In this document: piece by piece, positions 23,799 to 34,597 of the stretch | Numbering within the stretch: the first letter of the stretch is position 1 | Layout: every line of letters begins with the position of its first letter | NCBI GenBank assembly: GCA_037974965.1 | Contig: JBBPFI010000011.1 | Location: 62,001 to 126,000, forward strand | DNA length: 64,000 nt | Direction: 5' to 3' | DNA from: Dacryopinax spathularia | Lineage: Eukaryota; Basidiomycota; Dacrymycetes; Dacrymycetales; Dacrymycetaceae | Position numbers and translations under genes: made by a program | Notes under the pieces: generated by a model | Told to the model about the DNA's origin: nothing | The model's input: only the letters and a program-made list of their open reading frames with translations | Databases searched by the model: none

Positions 23799-26576
23799 AT
23801 GGCACCTATCAGGGCCCGTCCGGTCGAACCATATACATCGGAAGAACCGGCTGGCACCTCAACGAAGAAAGCCAAACGTGTATATGCTTCACGCGGCAAG
23901 CAAAGCGGAGTGGTCGGACATCCTCTTTCGAACAACGATGCGGTTTCAGCAGCTGCCGACCAAAGTCTAAGCACCCCCCCGCACAAAGACGAAAGACAAA
24001 CTCGATCAAAGTCCCGAAAAGAGGCGCTTAAGGCTACGTATGCGGCGAAGGAGTCGGAGCAATCTGAGGACCCGATGGCACCGCTTCCGAAGCAAGGAAG
24101 ACGCATATATGCGTCGCGCATCAAGCAAAGCGAGGTTGCCGGACCTTCTCTTTCGACTAAAGATAAGGTTCCTCCCGCCATCAACCAGGGTCAAAGCATC
24201 GCCTCGCATACATCCGGAAGACAACCTCGACCCAAGTCCCTAAAAGATGCGGCGAAGAATACGAATACGAATGCGCTGCAAGACCTGGAGCAGCCTGAGG
24301 AACCAGTCGTGCCTGCTCTGAAGGGAGGCGGCCGCACGTATGCATCGAGCGGCAAGCGAAGGGAAGCGGTCGAACCGTGTCTTTCTACCGGCAACGAAGA
24401 TCCTGTAGCAATCGATCGGAAGGCACTAACCTGTGCTTGGCGCTCCTCCCGAAAAGAAGATCCAGACAAGTCCAAAAGTGGGATTGTGCAGTCCGAAAAA
24501 TGGACCGAAGAGGACATCGCCAAGCATCACGATCAGGGCTCCCGGCGGACGGAGCACACGCCCGAGGGCATCCTATCTCTGCTCTCTGATGAAGAGAAAG
24601 GTGACGACGACGATTGGGATGCATGTTCATTAGAGGTGAGCGGTCTGTTTGTGTGCATCAATCAATCTTGAAGGGACGTAGGACAATAACTACGGATTTG
24701 ATTGGACGATATGGATTGCTGGCGGACCTGGTGGTACGGACGAAGCCAGTACGCTGCAGAAAACCTTGACAATGCATTTCCTTGGAAGGCTGCGCCGGTT
24801 CTACGACGACTCTGAGCCCGTCAATATACCGGATTCTATTCTTACCCGCATCCAACATATAGAGACGGAGGTCAAGACGTTCTGGTTCAACGCAATGTGC
24901 AACCCTAATCACAGGCGTGAATTGGCCGCCCTGATGACGGACCCTCTCCCGACGAGGGCTTCTCCGACGAAGCACGTCAGGATCGGCGCTCGCTGGGCCT
25001 TTGGATGGCTTAGGGTGATTGAGTTGTTGAAATTCGCGTATCAGAGGCTACCTCTCCCGAAGGATGGCACTCAGTTTCCTGCGAATCTGGCTGTCCCTAC
25101 GTCGTACTTCGGCCTCATTGCCCGAACGAATACAAACGGCTACCTGAACAGCATCAACAACTTCTTTCAATATGTGCAAGCTCTCCTCACACAAGAGCAA
25201 CACTTCCCTCCTTCAACCAAGCCCCACGATTCGGGAGCTCTCAGTGTCGTCATGCAGATGCTTGAGCATTACTACGGCAAAGCCCGGGGAGCCAACGCAT
25301 TCCCTAATTGCCTGTCTGTGATCGCTTCAATCCTAATGATCCCGGTAAGCGGATCAAGCAAGGGCTCGTGGTGCATACTGACGTCACTCAGAAAATCTCA
25401 CTTAATTGCAACGGTATCCCAAAACTTCAGACGATGGAAAACGTTGACTCGCAAACCGGAAAGGGAAAAGCAAGCCCGATCGAGACGGCAGAGAACCCCT
25501 CGGACGTGATTAGAGCCCTTTTCGTTGCGGCACAGCTATCGCCAGTCGCTGTTCTCACGCGAGCTAATCTGAAGACGAACGATCTATCCCTCCACGCGCT
25601 GACAGAGGTACGTCAGCTACGAAACCCTTCCCTTCCTTCTTGCACTGATGCCGTGAGCTCCAGGCACACTATAAGTGGGGTCATCTCTATCCAGTGAAGC
25701 GCCTTGATGCTGAGGCCTTGGGGTTTGTGCATATGGAACAGTGCCTCATACGGGGCATGCTGGATGTCGTTACGTCTTGCGACGTTCTGCATCGGGGAGG
25801 CAAGGTTGTCTGGGAAGAGATATGTCAAGCATTCGCCCGTATCAAGGACGTTCGATTCGGAGATGCCGTTCTGCAAATACCCCCCAGAATGCCCGCTGCG
25901 GGTCAGCTCTTCGATCAGCCCGCGTATCATCCCGCGTATCATCCTGCGAATCAGCAGCCTCCCTCTGAAGCTGATCGCCTTGATACTCTGCAGTCTCCGC
26001 CCGAATGGATGGGGGTCAACGATGTGCAGATTTTGGTGGATACCGAGTGTCTGCGCATACAGCAAGCGCTGCATTTTGCGAAGGGCGGAAAAGGGCCCTG
26101 GGACAAAAAGATGCATCTCCCTCTTCAATTTGAGCCGTTTCTGGTCGAGGCAGTCAACTGGGCAACCCCGCTTATTCCTCATCGTGCGTATCCTCAGAAT
26201 CTGGGTTACGAGTTCCACATGTGGGTAGATGAAACCGCCCACGCTTGGGTCAGTGTTCCGCAATGTTTATCAAAGGATGATGCGCTAATTCGATCCATTA
26301 CAGAAAGCCATTCTCGACTGGTATGAGGAGAACGGGGAAGACGCGGACTGGACTCTCATCTTCCTTCGCATGTCAACATGGCTCGCATTTATCTTGGCGG
26401 CTGTGGGAGATTACCAGTGGAACATTCGCCAGTACTTCAAGGACGAAGTGGACCTCGATATTGATCAAGTCGACGTCAAACTCTGGTGGATCGCATTGGG
26501 TAAAGCGCGAAGGTATCGTAAGCAAGCTTTGGCGAGAGGAGAATGGTCGTGTTCGGGTTCCCTGATCGGTGGATGA
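23799..26576 (+). CDS. Unknown protein with tandemly repeated basic N-terminus
   Basis: The gene begins at ATG 23799 (MAPIRARPVEPYTSEEPAG). Exon 1 runs to a GTGAGC donor after CSLE near 24634 and joins at an acceptor near 24676 to DNNYGFDWTIWIAGGPGG. Further exons give HFLGRLRRFYDDSEPVNIPD, ARWAFGWLRVIELLKFAYQR, FGLIARTNTNGYLNSINNFF, WTLIFLRMSTWLAFILAAVG, and an end near ALARGEWSCSGSLIGG. Roughly 800 residues in all. The first 210 residues consist of two and a half copies of a repeat of about 75 residues, rich in Lys/Ser with an acidic end, probably disordered and nuclear. The rest looks globular and is coding-like by splice signals and aromatic content. I do not recognise the family. A Plavaka transposon follows directly on the same strand; whether the two are connected is unknown. 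Confidence 0.65.
23841..24428 (+). repeat. Coding tandem repeat, period about 75-77 codons
   Basis: The translated repeat is marked by KRVYASRGKQSGVVGHPLS, RRIYASRIKQSEVAGPSLS and GRTYASSGKRREAVEPCLS, starting near residues 27, 102 and 179. Each of the first two is followed by a DQ/NQ-S segment, a RQxRxKSxK basic patch and an EQSEDP-like acidic end. The third is cut short at about residue 210. The copies are diverged, so the duplication is not recent. Confidence 0.75.
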
Positions 26577-26905
26577 ACGCTCAATCAAGAAGAATATGTA
26601 TGACGTCACGATATTAGCACAGCTTCTTTACGAATATAATACGGTTCGCACCGAATGAAATCGGCTCACAGAATTTGCTGATCACCAGCAATACGACATC
26701 TCCGGACGACCGGAGTGCCGGTACGGGTGCTTCCCGTGGCTGTACACTGGAGCGTGAATCAGTACTCCCAATTTTCGACTGCAGATGCGACCGTTCGCCT
26801 CCCGAGAATCCCCTTTGTCATTCGGCGCTATTGAACGACTTCAACACTCATCGAGCACACTAATACCGACACTAGGCGTCCCCTCAGCATCAGAAATCTT
26901 GGCAG
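26577..26905. other. Intergenic region upstream of transposase
   Basis: A 330 bp stretch that should hold the left end of the Plavaka element. I looked for terminal inverted repeats matching the flank after 30270 and found none by eye. Confidence 0.4.
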
Positions 26906-29900
26906 ATGACAATCACTTGCCTTGGCTGCAATAAAGCCTTCAAGAGCTGGAGCATTCTCAAGCAGCATGCTTCGCAACGCCGGTCGGCACCTTGCTCAGT
27001 GCTCTTTGAGCAGCTCCTCCAATCCGATAATCTAACGGTCGACGGCGATATCCTGGACAGCGTCTTTCCAACACCTGCTTCCGCTCAAGACACATTCCTT
27101 GTTGAAGGGGCCAGCATCTGGGACCAGATCCATACCGGTGAAGAGCAGCCTGTTTTCGACAATCCAGCGGCAAGCTCGGACTCGGACTCGCTGGCGGCAT
27201 CATCAGCTCCGGAAGCAGAGCCCAGGATACCGGCCTCCGCTGTGGCGCTCTTGGAGATTCAGAGCCCTCCACGTCGTATTGTGCCATACGCGCGTCCTGC
27301 AGGCACTCCTACGCCTCCTCGGGCAGGACAGAATACCAGCGAGCGATCAAAGCGCCATTCCGAGCAGCCATGGCACCCTTTCCGCTCCGCCGTGGACTTT
27401 CATATGGCTCAATGGCTCAAGCTGGAGGAAATCAGTAACGCCGCCATAGATCGGCTCCTTGATCCTGAGGTGACAGCGGTAACATGATGAGTAGGATGCG
27501 CTTGCTAATGCATTCCGAAGGTTGTCAAAATGCTTGGACTCTCCTTTAAGACTGCCCACGAATTGCACAACATCATCGATAAGGATCTTCCTGTCCCCCA
27601 TTTGGATTGGAAGCACGTGGAGATTTCTCTGCAGAACACTGACCATGTGTCTGTGTTCTGGTATCGAAGTGCCATGCAGGCCATAGAAACCCTATGGAGC
27701 GACCCTCGTTTCGCTCAGCATCTTCACGTCAGGCCAGAAATGCATTTCGCGGATCTCGAGGGGAACAACAGGTTGTACTCCGAGCTGTGGACTGGAAATT
27801 GGTGGCATCGAGTCCAAGTAAGCACGCCAAATCGATATAGGATCCTGCAGCTGATGAGACCGAAGGGACAACTTCCTCCCGGTGCAACTGTCGTTCCTTA
27901 CATCCTGGCAACTGACAAGACACAGCTCACCCAGTTTTCGGGCGACCGACAAGGATATCCGATTTACTTGACCATCGGAAATCTGCCAAGCTACGTCAGG
28001 ACAGCCATCTCGACGGGGTCTTCCGTCTTGGTCGGATACCTCCCCACCGACACATTCGAAGAGCTGGAATGGAGCGACGAGGCAACCAGAGTCGCAGCTC
28101 ATCGTCTTTTCCATTGCTGCATGGGTCAGCTTCTGGAAGATACAAAGATGGCTGCGCGCAACGGCATTTCTCTTGTCTCCGGAGATGGTATCTCTCGCCT
28201 ATGTTTTCCAATCTTTGGTGGTTACATAGCGGATTACCCGGAACAGTGCAAGGTGTCATGTACTCTTTCCTCGCGTTGTCCCATCGGCGATATCGATCGA
28301 AGAGATATGGGCATGGAGCTCACGGGAGATGAGGATATGTACACCAACCGCTGCACAAAGGACTGCAAACCGCGAAAGCAGCAGATTACTGTCGATATAC
28401 TCAAAGGCAACATAGCCACCAACCAATCGACACCGGTGGACGCCAGTATTCGAGCGGTATTCGGCGAAGAGCCAACTCTGTCTGCAACTCCGGACCATAT
28501 GGAGGATGGGCCTTTTCGACTCCCGGAGAATGCCGCCACGCACAAGCGCTCAGGTGCATTGCGCTCCTACAATATCTTGACGAAGGCCTTGTCCCTTACT
28601 GCCGTACCAAACCCGTGTTTTGCAGATCTTCCGCATGCCGAAATCCACTCGTCCATTTGGCCCGATCCGTTGCACCAAATACTACAAGGCGTGGTCAAGC
28701 ACTTGATCTCCTGGCTCAAAGAAGTTCCCGGAAAGAAAGAGCTAGACAACCTCTATCGCAGTATACCACCCGTGCAAGGAGGACCATTCTACCCCAACGG
28801 CTTTCCTGACTTTCCACGCATGACTGGCGGGGAACTGAAGAATATCATACGAGTCTTGCCCGGTGCGATATGCGGATCGATGGCCTTGAAGGAGAAAGGC
28901 GCGGATGGAGTTCGTATTATGAAGTTCTCTTGTGCTCTTGTCGACTTCTACTATCTTGCAACCCTCCCCGTACACTCGGATCGTACACTGCCTTTTCAGC
29001 GCAAAGCTCTGCTTGCGCTCCACAAGAACAAAGAAGGGTTTACCAATCTCGGTATTCGGAGCGACATGGGGCAGAGAGATGACGGAATCCGTGAGTTTCG
29101 TAGTTCAATTGTGGTCTCTGAAGTGTTTACGCTCGCAAAACAGAAAATCCATTCTGTCTTCCGAAACTTCACTCCCTTGTCCACTATACCTGGCATATTG
29201 TCGAGGGTGGTGCTCTCGATGGTCGCTCCACCGAATGGAGTGAGCGCCTTCATGTTGATCTCATGAAACGGCCTTTCCGGAGCTGTAGTCGCCGGGGCGA
29301 GACGACCACAAAAGAGATGGCATTGTGGGTGGAGCGTCAAGAGTCCATGGACGCGTTTCGCTCTTTGGTACTTTGGCGAAAAGGTACGTGGTGCGATGTA
29401 CTTTGGTATTCGCATACTGGATGGTCAGGCTGACCGCAAACAGGAGAAAATGCACCACTGGGTCGTCAACGCAAGCATATGCAGAATCCATCGAAAGAAC
29501 GCAGCCGATGTTCCCTGGCACTTCGACCCCCATTTCCAAAAGTCCTCATTGAAGATATCATCAGCTCACAGCGTTGGGACTGTCCAAACTTCCTGACTGC
29601 TTTGGATACATATGCTCGAGGAGTGGTACCCGGTCAAGGCATGTCACGGAGGGGCACAATACCCGCGGCGAAATCCGTCAGCTGGGTTTGTGCATGGTCT
29701 CAGGTTAAGCTTGAAAGCAGTTGGGCGGCTTCGAACACGCATATATGCACGGTGCACGCCTCGATTAGGAGGAGCAAGGGTAGCTCACGGCTAGTGAAAG
29801 ACCACCCCCCCCGGTTCGACACTGTCATAACGGGAATGGAAAGTTCTCCGGGCAACGCCCACCCACTGGGCAAGCCTTTCCCCTAGACAAACTGGTAAAG

Positions 29901-30270
29901 GCTGACTTCGGACACAGGTTTCGGTATAGCCAGAGTCAAACTCATTTTCAAACTAAGTCCCGAAGCCAGTCAAGCCACATTACAACAGGAATGTCCAGAG
30001 CCGCTTGCTTATGTCGAGTGGTTCACTTCCCCTTCCAACTCCTGGAAGAACGAGGCCGGTCTACATCTTGTTGAACGGCAAGTAACGAACGGCGATACTC
30101 CGCTCGCAACCGTCATCCCTTTGTCGTCCATACGCCGTTCCTGTATGCTGCAACCCGCAACTGCCAAACCGGCGGAATGGAATGGAGAGAACGTCCTGGA
30201 TGAGTGCTCCGTATTCTTTCTCAATAAGTACTTGGACAGGGACATATTCATGCTGCTGACTGAGTTTTGA
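26906..30270 (+). CDS. Plavaka-type (CACTA-like) DNA transposon transposase
   Basis: A cut-and-paste transposase of the Plavaka group that is abundant in Agaricomycetes. ATG 26906 opens a C2H2-like finger (CLGCNKAFKSWSILKQHASQ) and a disordered stretch. After an intron (GTGACA..CCGAAG, about 27470-27522) the core follows: PHLDWKHVEISLQNTDHVSV, ELWTGNWWHRVQ, LATDKTQLTQFSGDRQGYPI with the first probable catalytic Asp, then a second Asp region around FGGYIADYPEQCK and HSSIWPDPLHQILQGVVKHL. Another intron near 29091-29144 leads to SLVHYTWHIVEGGALDGRST and ERLHVDLMKRPFRS, and a third near 29391 to the rest. The C-terminal domain (LAYVEWFTSPSNSWKNEAG, ATVIPLSSIRRSCMLQP, ECSVFFLNKYLDRDIFMLL) ends at TGA 30268-30270. 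The frame stays open across all plausible exons, so the copy may be intact. No terminal repeats or target duplication were identified. Confidence 0.85.
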
Positions 30271-30537
30271 CGTGAACATTGTATCAGTAGAGTCGCTCGC
30301 AACGAATGCAACAGCGAAATGAGCAGGAGACTGGGTAGCTGCAATCTATGCAGACATCAACCGATGGGGCCTTTACACCGCACCTGGCCTTCGCGGTGTT
30401 ACCGCCATTGCTACCGATTTGCTTGCACTCCAAATGTCTAGAAGCACCCAAAGAGAGGATTGAAAAGTTGTTGGATGACTCCGGGAAGAAAGGAAAGACA
30501 AGTAAGCTAATGGGAGCGCAAGGAGGGCGTCTCCAAA

Positions 30538-30555
30538 AAGGTCCGAACGGACCTT
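30538..30555. repeat. Near-perfect 18-bp palindrome at the outer edge of the left arm
   Basis: AAGGTCCGAACGGACCTT has 8-bp inverted arms around a central AA. The counterpart at 61147-61164 marks the outer edge of the other arm, and a related palindrome is at 23645-23660. Confidence 0.55.
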
Positions 30556-31122
30556 CACGCAGATTGTGCTTTTGCTCTGTCATCAACGTCACTACAAATC
30601 CACTCGCTTTGGGGTCCATAATGCCGATCAAAACGAAGATTCAGAACTCGTGGAGTCAAGCCGTAAGCCGAGTAGGCGTATACCCGGTGTAGAAGGCGCT
30701 CGCCTGTAGCTATGGGTACAGAGTGAGCGACGACGGAACAGACGCGCCTTGCGGAATGTCGAATGTCATGTGAATGACTTATATTTCGGCTCCGGTGTCT
30801 CCGAGCTCAGCCTAAAGTTAACGCACAGACCCATAGTAGACGAACGTGAACAGCTTCCGTTCCACATTTGGTGTGTGGGTGGTCGCTCGTCGTCCTCTGC
30901 TCACCGACCGCCCACTTCTCCTCGCCGGCTTTCTCTCCTCCTTCGACAACTTTCAAAAGCACCTTCTGGGCTCGCGTGGATTACGACCTGGCGATGAGCA
31001 ATGCGACGACACACTGTCGACTGCTTGATCTTGCGGAGCGTCGTGCTCTGCAATCTTTGTCCTTGTGACAAAATATGCATCTATTGAGCCTTCGCAATGA
31101 AGCTACTATGATATGCTGGACC

Positions 31123-32178
31123 ATGCGCCGCAAGGTGCGTGGTGCTAGAGTGCAGAGCATCTCTCGTCTTGCGTTGTCTCCCGAGCGGGCCCGCCCTCGA
31201 GACTGTCGCATCAGGCGCTGACTTTGCTTTGTTTTCTCAATGACCAGCCCAAGGCCAACAAGCCCGGTTCCGGCAAGAAGCCCGCAGCGGCCCCGTACCC
31301 CAAGGGTGGCAAGCCCACCAAGACTCAGAAGAACCCTCTCTTCGAGTCGCGGCCGAAGAACTTCGGCATTGGTGCGCAAATCCTTTATTCTGAATCGCTC
31401 ACCGCTGACCTGCATATTAGGCCAGAACGTCCAGCCTACCCGTGACCTCACCCGGTTCGTCAGGTGGCCGGAATACGTCCGTCTTCAGCGCCAAAAGGTT
31501 ATCCTCCACCAGCGCCTGAAGGTCCCTCCCGCAATCGCTCAGTTCGCCCACACTCTCGACAAGAACACCGCTACCCAGCTCTTCAAGCTCATGCACAAGT
31601 ACCGCCCCGAGAGCAAGACTGAGAAGCGGGAGCGGTTGCGTCAGCTCGCTGAGGCCACTGCTGAGGGTAAGAAGGAGGAAAAGGTATGAAAACTTCCTGC
31701 TAAGGTAGGCCATTGGGAACTGACAGTGTTACAGTCTGCCGACAAGAAGCCCGTCTTCCTGAAGTACGGTCTGAACCACTGTGTTGCCCTGATTGAGGCC
31801 AAGAAGGCGAAGCTCGTCGTCATTGCTGACAATGTTGACCCGATCGAGCTTGTCGTCTTCCTGCCCGCTCTCTGCCGCAAGATGGGTGTCCCGTACGTCA
31901 TTGTCAAGGAGAAGTCTCGTCTCGGCACGCTCGTCCACAAGAAGACCGCCGCCGTTGTTGTCATCGATGATGTCCGCAGCGAGGACCAGAAGGAGCTCGC
32001 TACCCTTGTCTCGGCCGCCAAGGCCAACTTCACCGACAAGTACGAGGAGCAGCGCAGGCATTGGGGCGGTGGTCTCCGGGGTGCTAAGTCGACGGAGATG
32101 ATGAAGCAGCGGGCGAAGGCCGCTGGCACCACTCTTGCTGTCGCCGCTGGTGAGGCTACCGCATGCAAGGATCGATAG
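31123..32178 (+). CDS. RPL8: 60S ribosomal protein eL8 (L7a), intact copy
   Basis: Cytosolic large-subunit ribosomal protein of the L7Ae family, an rRNA-binding fold. Exons 31123-31134, 31248-31371, 31421-31683 and 31735-32178 join in frame to 280 residues. The first exon codes only MRRK, a tiny first exon being typical of fungal ribosomal genes. Next come [20 protein letters not shown] and [20 protein letters not shown], the conserved [20 protein letters not shown], then the L7Ae core [40 protein letters not shown] and [20 protein letters not shown]. It ends EATACKDR. The short sequence ctcggCACGctcgtcc at about 31920-31937 is the undamaged counterpart of the insertion site in the second copy. 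Confidence 0.96.
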
Positions 32179-32518
32179 GGTGTAGTGTTGCTATGTTCTT
32201 ACCGAAAACATGCTATGACATGCATTTGGGATTTCGCGATCCAATCATCCGGTTGCGATTGCAAGTTGCGCATCAAAATGCCGGTAATACAGTCGCTGTG
32301 CTCCCTTAGTAAGCTGTGATCGAGTTGTTGCGCGGTGTTGGTCTTCCGTCGCCTATCGCGTTGGAAAACGCAATCAGGCTTACTGAAGCCTGGACTCTTT
32401 CTTTGAAACCTGTTTGGCGCTCTTCGACCGTGAATCAACTGGCAGGGTCTGTTGCCTTCTGTGAAGAGCAATTTGAGGGACGTGTTGCTTCATACATAAA
32501 GCAACCAGACTCGGCAAC
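32179..32518. other. Spacer after eL8 gene, duplicated in both arms
   Basis: 3' flank of the eL8 gene and upstream flank of the dehydrogenase remnant. No other gene seen. Confidence 0.5.
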
Positions 32519-33254
32519 ATGGGAGACGCTCTAGTATCTGTCGCATTGCTCATCTCTGGGTTCGATATCGATGTCTTCAATGTTCCTAATCTCTGGGCTG
32601 GGCGCGGAATCGGTCTCTCTCTCGTCAAAGCTCTTCTTGCTCTTGACATCACTCGGATCGTCTTGGCTGCTGTACGAAATGTGGCTATCGCAACGGAGCT
32701 ACGGTCCATCGTGCAAGCGGATAAGCGAGTTGTGCTCTTTCCGCTGGATGTTGATGACGATGGCAGCATCTCCGTGGGTATCGCCTTTCGAGAACATTTT
32801 TCGAACTCAATCTATCTCGAGTAGAACGCCGCCCGCGTTGTGGTCGCGCAGTCATCATCCCTCTCCGTGCCTTTCAACTGTGCTGGGTTTGCCCCGGATG
32901 AGCCTGGGTCAGCCGCATCAGTGCAGTCTTCGGTGCTTCTTCAAGCTTTCCGGACGAACGCGCTGGGTCCCATCCTCCTCACACAGTCAGTCCTTCCCCT
33001 GCTTGAGAGAGCAGGTGGCATGGTCGGCAATATCTCGTCACTACTAGGCACGGTTAACGGCAATCCCGGAGGACACCTCGCATATGCCGTTAGCAAAGCC
33101 GGGCTGAACATGGGTCAGTCGGTCCATCCATCGCACCATGAAGCTTCTCAAGCACGAATTGTCAGCTACTGCGATCTTTCAGAAGCAAGACAAGGAGAAG
33201 AAGGTCATCTTCGTTGCTGTCGACCCCAGAGTGATTACGGCCACGCATATGTAG
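32519..33254 (+). pseudogene. Decayed short-chain dehydrogenase/reductase, copy 1
   Basis: SDR signatures are recognisable. GRGIGLSLVKALL is the Rossmann glycine motif, with the expected first beta strand before it replaced by unrelated residues. PLDVDDDGSIS is the NAD-binding Asp region. FRTNALGPILLTQSVLPLLE, the catalytic Ser region GNISSLLG and the catalytic AYAVSKAGLNM (Tyr and Lys present) follow, then in another frame TMKLLKHELS and VIFVAVDPRVITATHM. A TAG interrupts the frame at 32822-32824 before NAARVV, and a frame change separates LNM from TMKLLKHEL. I could not explain either by a normal intron, so this looks like a dead gene. The right-arm copy shows the same breaks, so decay preceded the duplication. 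Confidence 0.7.
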
Positions 33255-33259
33255 AGCCC

Positions 33260-33795
33260 TTCGTCCTCCCTCTTTGCCACCCGAACGTGTCCTCCCTCTT
33301 TCCAACCCGAACATCGTCCTCCCTCTTTCCAACCCGAACGTGTCCTCCCTCTTTCCAACCAGAACATCGTCCTCCCTCTTTCCAACCCGAACCTGTCCTC
33401 CCTCTTTCCCACCCGAACCTGTCCTTCGCCCGCACCCGAACCTGTCCTCCCTCTTTCCCACCCGAACGTGTCCTCCCTCTTTCCGGCCCGAACATCGTCC
33501 TCCCTCTTTTCCACCCGAACGTGTCCTCCCTCTTTCCCACCCGAACGTGTCCTCCCTCTTTCCCACCCGAACCTCTCCTTCGCCCGCGCCCGAACCTGTC
33601 CTCCCACTTTCCCACCCGAACGTGTCCTCCCTCTTTCCGACCCGAACATTGTCCTCCCTCTTTTCCACCCGAACATCGTCCTCCCTCTTTTCCACCCGAA
33701 CGTGTCCTCCCTCTTTCCAACCCGAACGTGTCCTCCCTCTTTCCACCCGAACGTGTCCTCCCTCTTTGTCACCTGAACGTGTCCTCCCTCTTTCC
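33260..33795. repeat. Minisatellite, 26-27 bp unit, left array (about 20 units)
   Basis: Head-to-tail units close to CGAACGTGTCCTCCCTCTTT plus CCCACC, alternating with a 27-bp version carrying CATCG in place of CGTG and with shorter CGCCCG-containing units. Because 26 is not a multiple of three, long accidental open frames run through the array on both strands. The array is about 80-90 bp longer than the right-arm one, or about three units. Confidence 0.9.
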
Positions 33796-34597
33796 TCGGC
33801 GAGCCTCGTCCTCCCACATTTGTAACCCGAGCCCGTCCTCCAAGTTCTTACGCACGTTTTTCCGACCTGACATTCTTCTTCGCTCATGAAGGGCATGTCT
33901 TGCCCCATTCTCCGCAGCCATCTCCTTGCCCCGTCGTCGAAAGTGCAGTCAGTCGCCAATTGCCGACTCAAGACGTGGGGAGATTGTAGTTTGCGAGTTC
34001 GGCACAGATGACAGTCAAGAAACGGAAAATGGTAGACCGGAAAGCCCAGCGTCAATACAGGAATGCGAGGAGCGATGCGTACCGAACTTCTGTGTGTGTG
34101 CTAAACATTTCACACGCCACGTGGGGACGAAACCGAAGTCCCATCCGGAGTCCACCCTGATCACCGTTGATAGTAGTAGTGTACACGAACACCTCACGCG
34201 ATTGAGGAAGTACTAGGTAGGAGCAGACGATGTCATTACAGAGAGTACTACTTGCACAACAGGTATTTCTACAGGACTCTAACAACGACAAGATACATAT
34301 CCCTACCATCCTGTAGTCCTAATGGCGAAGGTGCTTTAGGAGGGTTTAGCGATCCTCACATCCCACAGGAGGAGCATGCCGCAACCATTTATACGTTTGC
34401 TAATGAGTCCGTCACCGAGCCGATACCGAAATCTGATCTGATAGGAGAACTGTGCCGAGACGAGAAACCGAGTGGATGTCGATGATAACGAGCTGGATGA
34501 AACAGCGGATCATCTGGATTGCCCCGTCGGTGACGATCTAATACCAGCCAGATGGTGTACTCACGGCCGCGAAAAGTACGTGGACAGTGACAGAACG
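33796..34597. other. Duplicated non-coding stretch between minisatellite and RAD9-like gene
   Basis: About 800 bp shared with 49,946-50,750 in reverse. Short frames only. It contains the 3' flank of RAD9-like gene A. Confidence 0.45.

Noticed and set aside
23841-24428. CRISPR-like or satellite array
   Set aside because: The repeat is diverged, 225-231 bp in period and in frame with a coding exon. There are no spacers.
31135-31247. snoRNA inside the first intron of the eL8 gene (and in the eL20 first intron)
   Set aside because: No convincing C box plus D box pair with a closing stem was found by eye.
32840-33889. Open frames of 180-350 codons through the left minisatellite on both strands (similar ones at 50554-51624)
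   Set aside because: The 26-27 bp unit lacks stops in several frames, so long frames arise by chance. The predicted proteins are only repeats of the unit read in shifting frames.
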